From Hybos culiciformis (taxonomy: Eukaryota; Arthropoda; Insecta; Diptera; Hybotidae): a DNA stretch of 64,000 nucleotides. The notes under the pieces are model-generated. The model was given only the letters and a program-made list of their open reading frames with translations. It was not told the DNA's origin and searched no databases. Both the position numbers and the translations under genes were made by a program. Shown here piece after piece: positions 45,015 to 55,309 of this stretch; position 1 is the stretch's first letter; each line of letters starts with the position of its first letter. The DNA lies in NCBI GenBank assembly GCA_964007475.1, contig OZ023274.1:59540076-59604075 (forward strand), given 5' to 3'.

Positions 45015-46465
45015 TATTGAACCAATAATTTAGTAGATAATGTAAGGTAACTTAGGTAAGTCAATCAAATTGAAAATATAGAAAAATATTTTTCCACTTT
45101 GATGAGATTATTTTTTTTTTTAGTTCTATTTTCTAAAAACTTTCATCGACATCCAGTTCCAGTTTGCTACTTTGTTTGGTGGAATTCGGCTTAATATTTA
45201 TTTATTTTTTTTGATTTTTTACAAATTACAAATAAACAAGAAAAAAACAAACATAAGACAGACAGAGAAGTTGAAACTTGAAAGGACAAAAACTCACCAG
45301 GCTCAGACGCTTTCATTGATTTATAGCCGGCTAGGTCAGGCAGCCGTCAATTTTCGGCAAAGCCGCCGCCACGAATTTATGATGATTATTCATGAATAGC
45401 CGCTAGACGAATTTTAAAAAACAATGAGCCAGCCACGAAATTGGCTTGCAAATACTAGTAGGATTAATTACTGAAAAAATACATCTAGGTATTATATAAG
45501 TACATACTGATCATTTTTCGAATTACTTTTTTTATATCGGATAAGATTTTGGTACTTTTCCGTTAGCCGAGCGCTTTTTGCGGCGCACATGTATGGCGCG
45601 AAAAATGTTAGTGAAAACTTATGGTAATTCAAAATGAATAGTTTTTTCGTGTATGGGGGGACGGCTGCCGCCTCCCCCGAGCCCCCTAGGGCACCTTTTT
45701 TTTTTTTTTTTATTTTGCCTTGGGGCGCTTCGCGCGATGCGAATGGGACGGGTATCCTGTAAATTTCTGCACAACAGTCCCCGTCCCATTCGCATCGCAC
45801 GAAGCGCGCCAAGGCAAAATAAAAAAAAAAAAAAAGGATTTTTTTTTTGGTTCCGAAAAATTTTTTTTGTTCCAGCTTTTTTAAGCCATTTCCACCCAGC
45901 CGCAGCCACGATTTTAAAATTTTTTAAGCCGCAGCTGCAAAAAATTAAAAATTTGGCGAATGGGCCGCCGCCGCACTAAAAATGACGGCGTCTGAGCCTG
46001 AAACTCACTTAACAATCACAATTTGATTATTTGTTCCTTCCCAGTAAAAAAATACCCAGTCAAAAACTTGGAAACAATTACCTGCATATTACCTGATACG
46101 GACTTGCAATTTATACCGGATACACTATGAAAAATTTTCATACATGCGCACCTACAAATTTCAATGAAAAATAAAAATTTTATGTGACTGTTAGTTCATA
46201 AATTGCCACGGAGGGACTGTCAAAACAGTGAATAACAAAATAATAAAAAATTTTTAATTTCATTTTCATGTCTTTAGTCTTTAATAAAATAAATATTCGT
46301 TTATCGTTTTATTCCGTTCTCCGAATCCGAGGTTGATTGAAATCTGAAAAAAAAATTTATTTTTATTAATTGAATCCGAAAATCTCAGAGCTTTGATTAT
46401 TTTTTTATTAACTTATCACCCTATGGTCTCCTATTTAACTGGTGGAATTTTTAAAAATCATAAAA
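45015..46465. promoter_or_regulatory. Shared spacer between divergent TopBP1 and Vps11 start codons
   Basis: The two ATGs point away from each other and are 1,451 bp apart. About half of the spacer (45298-46000) is an inserted hAT-type element with GC-rich palindromes, so the ancestral spacer was about 740 bp. Promoters for both genes are inferred to lie here. I see no TATA box or initiator I would defend. Confidence 0.55.
45298..46000. mobile_element. 703-bp hAT-type MITE with 8-bp target duplication
   Basis: Termini CAGGCTCAGACGC / GCGTCTGAGCCTG are perfect over 13 bp and match further with mismatches. The exact duplication AAACTCAC flanks (45290-45297, 46001-46008). Inside, a second inverted repeat (45696-45752 against 45778-45835) has arms of about 57 bp, containing TTTTGCCTTGG and GCGATGCGAATGGGACGGG, with a 25-bp loop. 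Other GC-rich patches contain GGCTGCCGCC and AAGCCGCAGC. No coding capacity; readings here are shadows of the inverted repeat. Confidence 0.88.
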
Positions 46466-46993
46466 ATGGCAATATTTGAGGTAGGTGGTATTACTAATTT
46501 CAATTAAAACCATAGGTACTTAGGTACCCACTTAGTTAATCAAAACCAATTATTATAAATTAATTTTAGTGGCGAAAATTCAACTTTTTCGATTTGAAAG
46601 AAAATGTAGATTTTGGAAAAGTGGAAGAAACAACAAAAAACAATGAGATAACTTCTTGTACAAGTGCATTAGGACAAAATCTAATTTGTGACTCAGCTGG
46701 ATTTGTTCATATTTTTTATAGAAACTGGCAGGACTGTATATCTTTTAAAGCCCATGATTTTCCAATCAATTATTGTTGCATAGCAAAAAGGAATAATCTG
46801 CTAGTTACAATTTCGGTATTATTTTGTAATTTAAAACAAAAAAAAGTATAATTTTTAAATATAGGTAGATATTTTTAGAGCGATGATGATAATCCAATTT
46901 TCAAGGTATGGAATTTATCGAAAATCGATAAAACAAATGGCCCATCATGCTTGAGAACTGTAAAAATTATTTTACAAAAACCGACTGCATTAG
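46466..46993 (+). CDS. Vps11: Vps11 exons 1-3
   Basis: Exon 1 is only 15 nt (MAIFE) before a GTAGGT donor; exon 2 (46570-46815) begins WRKFNFFDLKENVDFGKV and contains GFVHIFYRNW and FPINYCCIAKRNNLLVTI; exon 3 (46879-46993) begins SDDDNPIFKVWNLSK. The short first exon is supported by the exact family N-terminus and by frame. Confidence 0.9.
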
Positions 46994-49900
46994 GTATGTA
47001 ATATATACCTAGATAGGAATTTATCTAGATAGTTAGGAAAATTATAGAAAAAATATTCTAATTTTCGGAACTCGTTCTTCTGACTATACTAAGGTCCCCT
47101 ATTTCGATAATTTACTACTTATACCTACCTATCTAATCTCAAATTTTCATCTTATTCCAAATTCTATAATCCTCATTATTAGGTATATAGGTAGGTTTGT
47201 ATTGTTTCAGTGTTAAAAAGATTATTGAGTTCTCATTTAAAGGCATTTGTTTAATATTGTCCACGAATTTTGATATATTTTGTTTTCTTTTATGCTCAAT
47301 GCATTACAATAATAATTTATTTTGTAAAATTATTTGTTGTATTTGTTGAGCAATACAATTAAAAAAACATAATTTATTTTATTTTAGATGTTACTGAAAA
47401 TGGTATGATAATGGCGATTGGTTTTGATATGGGTGGCATAACGCTATATCATGGCGACATCGGACGTGATAAATCAAAAATATGTAAAACATTATCAAAT
47501 GGTACGACCCCTATAACAGGAATAAAATTTAAAAAAAATGGAAAAGTAAGTACCTACTAAGAGTAAGAACCGTTTGAGGCGATGCAACTTCATTTTAATG
47601 CCGATTTTGAAAATTTTAAAATAAATTAATGTTTTACAATTCATTTTTTGCAGTGTACATTTATGTTCGTATCATCTGATTCTGGAATTTTGGTGTACAA
47701 TATCCAAAGCAAAGATAAGGAATCGAAAATTATTTTAGACAAAACTTGTGCGCCAAGTAGATGTTGTGCAATAGAAAATAATAACAATGTAGGAATAGAT
47801 TTTATGATTGGAAGAGATGATGTAAGTTTGTAAGATATTTTTATTTTATTTCATCTTGTACTATGGAATTTTCGGTAAAAATTCAGAAAAAAGAAGAATA
47901 TTTTATTTTAATTATTGACTTTCTCTTATTTTAAACAAATGTGAAATAAAACTATTTGCCACGGATGGCTTACAAAAAAATATGTATCTTTTTGCCGATT
48001 AAATAATTTGTAGTTACATAGGTATAATCTTTTTTAAATTTGTATTAGGTAGGTATATACAATTAAAGTTTATTCTATTAAAGCCAGAGCTTGAATTTAC
48101 AGTTTTCTTCGTAAATATTTCATTTTAATTCCAAGAACGGGTTAGGATCAAAACCCCCGAATCCGAAATCCCGAGTCCAGTTTTTTTGGAAACCTAAATC
48201 ACGGAAGAACGAAATCTCGGAAAATTATTTAATCATGGAACACAAAATAACAACACAAACACTTAATTCAAGTGAACAAATTGACAAATTGAAACAAATT
48301 CCAGTTCGAAGTGAGAATCGAATCGACGACCGAACACGTTGTAGGATAATGGCAATACCACTACACCATGACTGCCGACAAAATCATGGAATTTTTAAAC
48401 TGAAAATTAATCTGGGATTTCTGTCACCTTGTTCTATTTTTGGAGGAGTATAGAGGTGACTCTAAACTGATGTCAAATCCAAAACTGTTTTTGGGATTGA
48501 GCCTCTCTCAGATAAATGAAAAAAAATCCTTCCATAATTTTTTTTAATCATTGTAAAAAGGAGCATTGTTATACATTTCGATAATTTTTTGTGATGGTAA
48601 ACTGACCTGACTAATTTTATTAGAGTATTAAGTTGTAGTTTCTTTTGTGATTAATTTATTAATTAAGCTTGATTACAGCTCAAAGTACACTACATTATAC
48701 TTAAAACTAGATCGCAACAATTATGTATTTAGATTATTTCTAATTCTTATAAATTCTTATAAGCAAACAAGATTGTTCCGAACTCTTCAGATTTACTATT
48801 CTTTCCTAGGATTTTAAGAATAGCACATTTATTTTATATAACTTAAGTACTTGTGTTTAATAGTAAAATATTAATTTTATTTGTAATATTTTTTATAGGC
48901 AATTTACTGTTATACAACCGATGGCCGAGGCCCTTGCTATGCTTTGGAAGGAGAAAAATCTATTATTAAATGGTTTCGCAGTCACTTAATAACGGTTTCT
49001 CGACAAACAAAAAGCATTGCGTCAACTAAGAAGGAGTTTGTTCTAACTGTGATTGATATTCAAAATAAATTTATTGTTTTTAATACTGGAATTGATAATG
49101 TAGCTGGAATTTTTTTCGAGTTTGGACATTGCTTCATTTTAACAAAAAATAAGAAGGTTTTCCAATTAGATGAAAAAGATTTACAAACAAAATTAAGCTT
49201 ATTATTTAAAAAAAAATTATATGATATTGCAATTAGAATTGCTAAAAATCAACAATATGATGCTGAAGGATTGGCTGAAATATTCAAAGAATATGGTGAT
49301 CATTTATATGTAAAAGGAAATTACGCTGGTAAAGTTTTTAAACCTCTATATTACTGAAGGATAAAATGGAACAACACAAGATGTGTTTATAAGCTTTCTT
49401 TAAAAAAACTTATTAAAATAAATAATTCTTAAAGATTTGGAATAAACTTCTCATTTGTATTTTATTGCGAAAAATTAGACTTATTAATAAATTTAATTTT
49501 GCAAAGGAGTCGGAAAGGTTTTGAACAATTAAAAACTCAAAATCACATACTAGAAATTTTTTAAGAACATTGAATAAAAAAATAAGTTAACTACAAAATG
49601 CAGTTTGTATGTGTATGATGAAATTTATGAAATCTTATCTATAAATATTTGATTCTAAAAAATTACTTCTGAAAACATATCTTTTTTCATAATATTAAAA
49701 CATTTTCAACCATTATAAAACTTTTATTCCAGGTGCTATAGAACAATACAGCAAAACAATTGGATTTCTAGAGCCCTCTTATATAATAAGAAGATTTTTG
49801 GACTCAAGGCATATTAGTTACTTAACAGACTATTTGCAATGTTTACACAAAAAACAATGTGCTACAGCTGATCACACAACTTTACTTTTGAATTGTTTTA

Positions 49901-52900
49901 CACGTTTAGGTCTAACTGAAAAAGTAAATAATAGTTATTGTGTAAAATATTTGAAATTAATAATCAACCTTAATTTCAAAAAATGTTTCAAATAGTTTAA
50001 GGATTTTACCTAAATATATTTATTGATTACCCCCAGGTTAGACTGGATTTTTTTACTATCTTTACGAAGATAGTAGTTGAATGTATTGGTGAAATTTTAT
50101 TACTTTATTAATTGTCAATTTACTATCTTCTCTACTAGCAGGATTTAAATCAAGACAGTTGAGAAGATAGTTGACTGGATAGTCACAGTCAGAAAAAAAA
50201 AACAAATATTTTTTTTTTTACTTTAACAATACAAAATTAAAAATTGTATGCCTTGTTTTTTTTTTATCACTGTACTAAAAAAAAAAACAAAAAAATTTAA
50301 TACAAAAAAATGAAAACATGATAAAAATCTTGATAGAAATCAGGATAGTAAAAAGACACTCAATCAACTATCTTCTTACAAACACAGATAAAAAACACAT
50401 ACAATGATCAGTTTACTATGCAGTTTACTATCCAGTCTAATCTCTGCGTTAGGTCTAAATTAAAAAATCTCTTGTTTTTCAGGCGAAATCTTTTTAAAAA
50501 AATTTGAATCAAATAAAATAATTTATTTCAATTTTAGTTCAAGGAATTTCTTTCGGTGAATGATGATAATTCAGAAGTTATTTTCGATACAGATTCAGCC
50601 ATTAAAATATCAAGAAATATTTCTACAGATTTAGCGCTATCATTATCTAAATCAAACGAAAAACAGAATGAATATATTTCGATTCTCATTGATGATAAGA
50701 AAGCGTATGAGGAGGTAATTTTTATTTTTAATTACAATATCCGCGTGCAATTAAAAGATGTAAAATATTAGTAATCATTTTTAACTAGTACCATTTATTT
50801 ATGCTAAAACAATAAGTAGAAGTTGAATAAGTTGAAGATTAATGAAAACAAATCTTTGAATTTTAGGCAATAAATTTTATATCCAAATTAGAAATACGGG
50901 TTGCAGAAAATATTATAGACAAATATGGTTTGATATTGATGAATGAATGTCCTGAAAAAATGACTGAAATGCTAAAAAAATTATGCATTGAAGAGGATTC
51001 AAATCCAGAAACTGTTATAAAATTGTATTTAAAACGTTCCGATAAGTGAGTTTCTTTTAATTATATTTAAATATAAATTGTATTGGCCATTCAAACATTA
51101 ATTGTTGTGATTTTCAGAACTGAATTCAAAAAAATCGCATTTGCATAATTATTTAAAAATTTTAACAATTTTTTCAGTCAATTAAGCTATGGTTTCCTAG
51201 GAAAACGGTGCCGTAATATAACGGCCGTAATATAGCGGTGGGTGACGTAGAAAAAACGTTGCCTATATAATTTATATAAAATGGTTTCCTAGAAAGCGTT
51301 GTTGATGAACGGTTGATGAACGTAACGTAATATAGCGGTGCCGTTATTTAATGACGGCCGTAAAATTACGCTATTTTACGGCACCGTTTTCCTAGAAAGC
51401 CATAGCTTTAATAATTTTGATTTCAAAGCATAGTGTTTTAAATTTCATTTTTATTTTTAAAAATTTAGATTTCTAATTAAATTTTGCAATAACATACAAT
51501 TACATTGTCGCATAGTGAATCAGAATTATACTTGTGCTTCACCCTTAAAAAAATTTAAGAATTTCAAATCCTGAATTTCAAATTCCTAACTATCTTATTT
51601 TTTTGAATAAAAAATTTTTTATTTAAGCTTAATAAATTTATTGGAATATTTAATTGAAAACCGAGGAAAATGCTCAACTGCTATATATAACACTTTAATT
51701 GAATTGTATTTAAAAAAATTGAAATTGGATAACTCCTGCGAATCACGTTTGCTAGAAATATTAATGTTCCATAAGGACTCATATGATAAAAACCATATTT
51801 TACTCCTATCCAGGCTTTATAACTTCTTACCGGGAACGCTATTTATATATGAAGAAAAATTACTGTAAGTATAAACTAAAACACTATTAATGAAATTTAA
51901 AATAAATGTACTTGTTTTATTTTCAAGGTACCATTTAATAATTCGATATCATTTACAAAATAATGATTATGAAGGCCTGTTAGATTGTTGCAAAAGTTTA
52001 GGCAAATCTCAACCAGTATTATGGCTGCAAGCTTTAGTGGGTTTGCGAAATAACGAAAAAGCTCGAGCCAAATTAATTTCACAAGTATTGAATGTTATTG
52101 GTAATTACGAAATTAAAAAAATTATCATAAATTTTTTATGAAAGCTTTCTGAACTTTTCTTTAAACTGATATATGAGAGTGAATAAGGTCATCAGCTTTT
52201 AAACCACGAAAATTATAAATTAAATACAAAATTCACCCCGTTCAAATCCGATCGTTACTAATCGCGAAAACTGCGAAAAAAAACCAAATTGGATAATTTT
52301 TCAATTAAATTTTTTTTTTTTTAAATCTCCGGTACGGGTGTGCCATATACCATTGCTTAGTTATACCCGATTGTTACTAACCCGCAGAAATTATAAATTA
52401 AATAAAAAACCAAGTTGTATTGTTATTTAATTTTTTATTTGGGTGTGTCGAATGCAATCGCGGCTAACCCTCACACATTACAATAATAAAATTTATTCAA
52501 ATTATTTCAATTTTACAAATCAAACATACAGCGCTCACCGGAGATCTGCTAATTATATAACATGTTTCTTTTACCTAGTATTCGTGATAGGGTTGAAGCA
52601 GAGTTGGGTTTTCGTCGAGTTGAAAAATTTCATATTTAAAATCAACTCAACGAAAACTTAACTCTGTTTCAACCCGATCATGTAAGCTAGGTATTTTTAA
52701 GGCTTAAAATTACAAAAAAAAATAAGTCTTTGATGGTAAAACTATTAATTAATTTTAAAAATGCGGTTTATGTTTTTCCCAGGACACTGGAAATTAAAAA
52801 TTAAAAAAAACGCACGAAGCAGTCATAGGAACTGCCGAAAGAAGTTAATACTTAAAAGCTTTAAACTATAAATAACAGTGGCTAAAAAAATGCACTGCTC

Positions 52901-55309
52901 AGTCCAAAATGTGTACATTAAAATAAAAATCATTTTTATTGAAGACATGATTTTCTATTGTTACTTTTTATTTTTATACTTTAATAACATAAAAGAGATA
53001 CATTTAAAATTAAACCAGTAACAATAGAAAATCAAGCCTTCAATAAAAATGATTTTTATTTTAATTTACACTTATTGTAATGAGCAGTCCATTTTTTGTA
53101 GCCACTGTTATTTCATAGTTTAAAGCTTTTAAGTATTAACTTCTTTCGGCAGTTCTTATGAGTGCTTCGTGTGTTTTTTTTTTCATATTTTGAGTCGGGA
53201 AGACCCTAACCGCAGCTCCCTACCCAAAATTTTTGGTCTGGTAATCTTTATTTCACCGAAGCTACCTATTTTGGAAAAAAAAATTTTTTTGTAAATTTTG
53301 AGCCGGGACGACCCTAACCGTAGCTCCGCACCCAAAATTTTTGGTCAGATAGTCTTTATTTCACCGAAGCTACCTATTTTGAAAACATTTTTTTTTTTTA
53401 AATTTTGAGCCTGGACGAGCCGGGACCGTAGCTCCCTACCCAAAATTGTTGGTCAGCTAATCTTTATTTCACCAGAGCTACCTATTTTCAAAAAATTTTT
53501 TTTTATAAATTTTGAGCCGGGACAACCTTAACCACAGCTCCCTACCCAAAATTTTTGGTCAGATAATTTTTATTTCATCAGAGCTACCTATTATGACAAA
53601 AAAAATTTTAATTTTAAATAATTTGTAAACGAAAGATTTTTAAAAAATAATTTGAATTTAAATTTTTCGCACCAAATTATTTTGTTTTTAATGACAAAAA
53701 TGATTATTGAGTGGAATTATTTTTTTGAGTATTGAAACGTCAAAAAACCATGTCGTTTCCGAAAATAAATTTTTACCCTCTACAGAATAACTCAATTAGG
53801 CTAAACTGCAGTTTACGTGACTTACTCAGAATTGGTTGAAACTTGGAGGGGGGGTAGAGGCGGTGCCCAAACTTCCAAAACTGAAATCAGTTCTTGGGGC
53901 AAAGGCCCCGTTTTGGAGATACGGCCCCCCACCCCCCCTCTTGTTTTGGGGCACCCCCTTTATCCTTTTCCTAAAAATTGGGCCAATCGGGCAAAAAAAA
54001 AAAATTTCCCATACAAAATGTATGAAAACTTTGGGGGGCCCTATCTCCAAAACGGGGCCTTTGCCCCAAGAACTGATTTCAGTTTTGGAAGTTTGGGCAC
54101 CGCCTGTACCCCCCCTCCAAGTTTCAGCCGATTCTGAGTGGGTCACGTAAACTGCAGTTACGCCCTCAATTATATCATACAACGCCGCTAAAGAAGTATT
54201 AACTTCAAAAAAAAGTAGAAAACCCTCGACGAGACGCTTTTTGTATGTAGAACAAGATAGCTCAGCATTATTTATTCGAAGCTTCTTTTGTAAAGCGAAG
54301 CAAAATTGAATAACCCTCTTTAATTGTTCTTAAAAAACATAAATCTATTTATACTACATTAAATCACTATAACCTTTTTTTCTCCTTCTAGTTTCAGAAA
54401 AATTACAATCTCCTCTTCAAGTGTTGAATTCTCTAGGAGTTGAGAATGGTCCCAAATTTTTAAATGTAAGAGAATATTTTCAACAAATCTTCAAAAAGGA
54501 ATCTGATTTAGCAAAAAAAGTAAGTAAAAACTCAAATCAATTATTACTTTCTTTAAAACTTATTTAATAAAAAACGTCGATTCATTGCTCAAAGTGCAAA
54601 CAAAACTGGATCCAGAAGGCTTTTGTTTTAATTATTTTATTTTTCGATTCGGTGGGAGCGGGGAACTTTTTGTTCTCTATGCTACGTTCGATTGAAATAA
54701 AATCGAAAAATTACAGTATTAAGCTATGAGTTGTAAAATTTGACATTTAAATCTGAGAGTGAGAGGATGAATATAATGCACAAAAATCTAAGCGAGTAAT
54801 CAAGTTTAAAACTCAAAAGTCTGCCCAATTCACTACGGTTTTAGATTTAGTCTTTAATCATTTAACAAAAAAAAACAAACATTTTATTAATTAATTAACA
54901 AAATATTAAATTAATTAAATTCAGCTTCTGATGGAAAATTGAACGATTCGGGAAAAGTAGCAAACGCACAAACCTACAATGAATGTTATAAGCATATCCA
55001 TTTCAAGTTAATTTAATTGAGTTTTATAAAATTAAATAAAAATATTTATTTTCTATCAATATTTAATCAAAAATCATATTTTACCAAAAAATAGTTCTAA
55101 CTAAAAATCTCACTTTTGTGGCTTTCTTAAATTCCTTAGGATGAGGCAGAATTTAGGGTTCTAAAAGGAGATCTGACGGATGTTCAAAATGAAATAGAAA
55201 ATATCCGGACAAATGCAATAGAATTTAGAAGCACCACATGCCGTTCATGTCATCAGCCATTAACTATGCCGGCAGTCTTTTTCATGTGCCAGCACAGTTT
55301 TCATCAAGA
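46466..55309 (+). CDS. Vps11: Vps11 (HOPS/CORVET core subunit), C-terminus outside window
   Basis: Thirteen exons splice to 2,387 nt (about 795 codons): 46466-46480, 46570-46815, 46879-46993, 47388-47545, 47654-47821, 48899-49328, 49733-49923, 50538-50714, 50867-51045, 51628-51864, 51928-52100, 54392-54519, 55140-55309. Frame is kept at every GT-AG junction. Vps11 is a class C Vps protein of the HOPS and CORVET complexes, tethering endosomes and lysosomes before fusion. The start MAIFEWRKFNFFDLK matches the family. An N-terminal beta-propeller spans about 1-340 (RGPCYALEGEKSIIKWFR), then an alpha-solenoid with the clathrin-type region (ADHTTLLLNCFTRLG). A C-terminal RING opens with CRSCHQPLTMP and MCQHSFHQE. 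The rest of the RING (expected HCF...CPxC) is absent after the 55309 donor, so the final exon(s) lie beyond the window, past the LINE at 58162. Human Vps11 is about 940 residues, consistent with the missing part. Confidence 0.93.
47388..47821 (+). CDS. Vps11: Vps11 exons 4-5 (beta-propeller)
   Basis: Exon 4 (47388-47545) reads DVTENGMIMAIGFDMGGITL and NGTTPITGIKFKKNGK, matching the family's FMAIGFTDGSVTL...PVTGLAF blades. Exon 5 (47654-47821) reads CTFMFVSSDSGILVYNIQ through FMIGRDD. Donors GTAAGT and GTAAGT. Confidence 0.9.
48295..48385 (-). repeat. tRNA-derived SINE-like head
   Basis: On the minus strand, CATGGTGTAGTGGTATTGCC fits a tRNA D-arm/A box and CGATTCGATTCTCAC a B box about 35 nt later. 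Stem pairing is poor, so it is probably a SINE relic in Vps11 intron 5 rather than a tRNA gene. Confidence 0.4.
48899..49923 (+). CDS. Vps11: Vps11 exons 6-7 (end of propeller, start of solenoid)
   Basis: Exon 6 (48899-49328, 430 nt) reads AIYCYTTDGRGPCYALEG, LITVSRQTK, DIQNKFIVFNTGIDNVAG, DLQTKLSLLFKKKLYDIA and AEIFKEYGDHLYVKGNYA, the most conserved stretch of the family. Exon 7 (49733-49923) reads AIEQYSKTIGFLEPSYII, RRFLDSRHISYLTDYLQC and CATADHTTLLLNCFTRLG. Confidence 0.93.
50033..50452. repeat. TIR element candidate in Vps11 intron 7
   Basis: CCCCAGGTTAGACTGGAT at the left mirrors ATCCAGTCTAATCTCTGCG at the right. Internal ACTATCTT / AAGATAGT phrases are also mirrored. No confident target duplication. 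A decayed relative may lie at 42800-43165. Confidence 0.55.
50538..51045 (+). CDS. Vps11: Vps11 exons 8-9 (solenoid)
   Basis: Exon 8 (50538-50714) reads FKEFLSVNDDNSEVIFDT, then DSAIKISRNISTDLALSL and DDKKAYEE. Exon 9 (50867-51045) reads AINFISKLEIRVAENIID, KYGLILMNECPEKMTEML and KKLCIEEDS. It follows the family pattern ETAIKVLRQA...YQEALRYIGKL...YGKILMHHIPEQTTQLLK, though less conserved. Confidence 0.88.
51185..51407. mobile_element. 223-bp MITE with TTA duplication (PIF/Harbinger-like)
   Basis: Inverted termini AGCTATGGTTTCCTAGGAAA / TTTTCCTAGAAAGCCATAGCT continue through ACGGTGCCGTAA / TTACGGCACCGT, one base shorter on the left. Flanks are TTA at 51182-51184 and 51408-51410. A three-base TTA duplication is typical of PIF/Harbinger. 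Internal tandem units around CGTAATATAGCGGTG. Located in Vps11 intron 9. Confidence 0.8.
51628..52100 (+). CDS. Vps11: Vps11 exons 10-11 (solenoid)
   Basis: Exon 10 (51628-51864) reads LINLLEYLIENRGKCSTA, IYNTLIELYLKKLKL and LPGTLFIYEEKLL (the family's GVLYLYEQGKLF). Exon 11 (51928-52100) reads YHLIIRYHLQNNDYEGLL, DCCKSLGKSQPVLWLQAL and VGLRNNEKARAKL. The intron between is 63 nt. The donor after exon 11 (G|GTAATT) is completed by exon 12 at 54392, across a repeat-filled intron. Confidence 0.9.
52800..53180. repeat. Foldback MITE 'CACACGAAGCAG' family, copy D
   Basis: Arms AACGCACGAAGCAGTCATAG / TATGAGTGCTTCGTGTGTTT enclose CTGCCGAAAGAAGTTAATAC and its complement. A second inner inverted repeat (ATGATTTTCTATTGTTACT against AGTAACAATAGAAAATCAAG) makes the whole unit a long hairpin. 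In Vps11 intron 11. Confidence 0.82.
53192..54208. repeat. Composite repeat: four tandem modules plus tail, interrupted by a MITE
   Basis: Units start near 53192, 53305, 53414 and 53518 (GACCCTAACCGCAGCTCCC ... ACCGAAGCTACCTATTTTG), a period of 104-113 bp. The tail module follows at 53615-53790, is broken by the 366-bp element, and ends at 54180-54208 in CTAAAGAAGTATTAACTTCA. None of the four units contains the 12-bp minisatellite seen in the 15.4-kb copy. Confidence 0.75.
53799..54164. mobile_element. 366-bp MITE with long inverted repeats and 8-bp target duplication
   Basis: Termini GGCTAAACTGCAGTTTACGT and, inverted, GGCGTAACTGCAGTTTACGT extend into arms of roughly 140 bp (GGGGCAAAGGCCCCGTTTTGG, CCCAAACTTCCAAAACTGAA). 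The exact duplication CTCAATTA flanks (53791-53798, 54165-54172). The long readings on both strands here are shadows of the inverted repeat. Confidence 0.88.
54392..55309 (+). CDS. Vps11: Vps11 exons 12-13 (coiled segment and first half of RING)
   Basis: Exon 12 (54392-54519) reads VSEKLQSPLQVLNSLGVE, then KFLNVREYFQQIFKKESD. Exon 13 (55140-55309) reads DEAEFRVLKGDLTDVQNE, IENIRTNAIEF, then CRSCHQPLTMPAVFFMCQ and HSFHQE: the first Cys pair, then Cys and His ligands of the RING. The donor GA|GTAGGT leaves the codon open. I could not find the remaining Cys ligands before 64000. Confidence 0.9.

Noticed and set aside
45492..45979. Readings of 96-108 codons between TopBP1 and Vps11
   Set aside because: They fall in the inverted repeat of the hAT-type MITE and share sequence because of it; no family resemblance.
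53817..54182. Three overlapping readings of about 105-118 codons on both strands
   Set aside because: They are mirror images of each other caused by the long inverted repeat of the 366-bp MITE.
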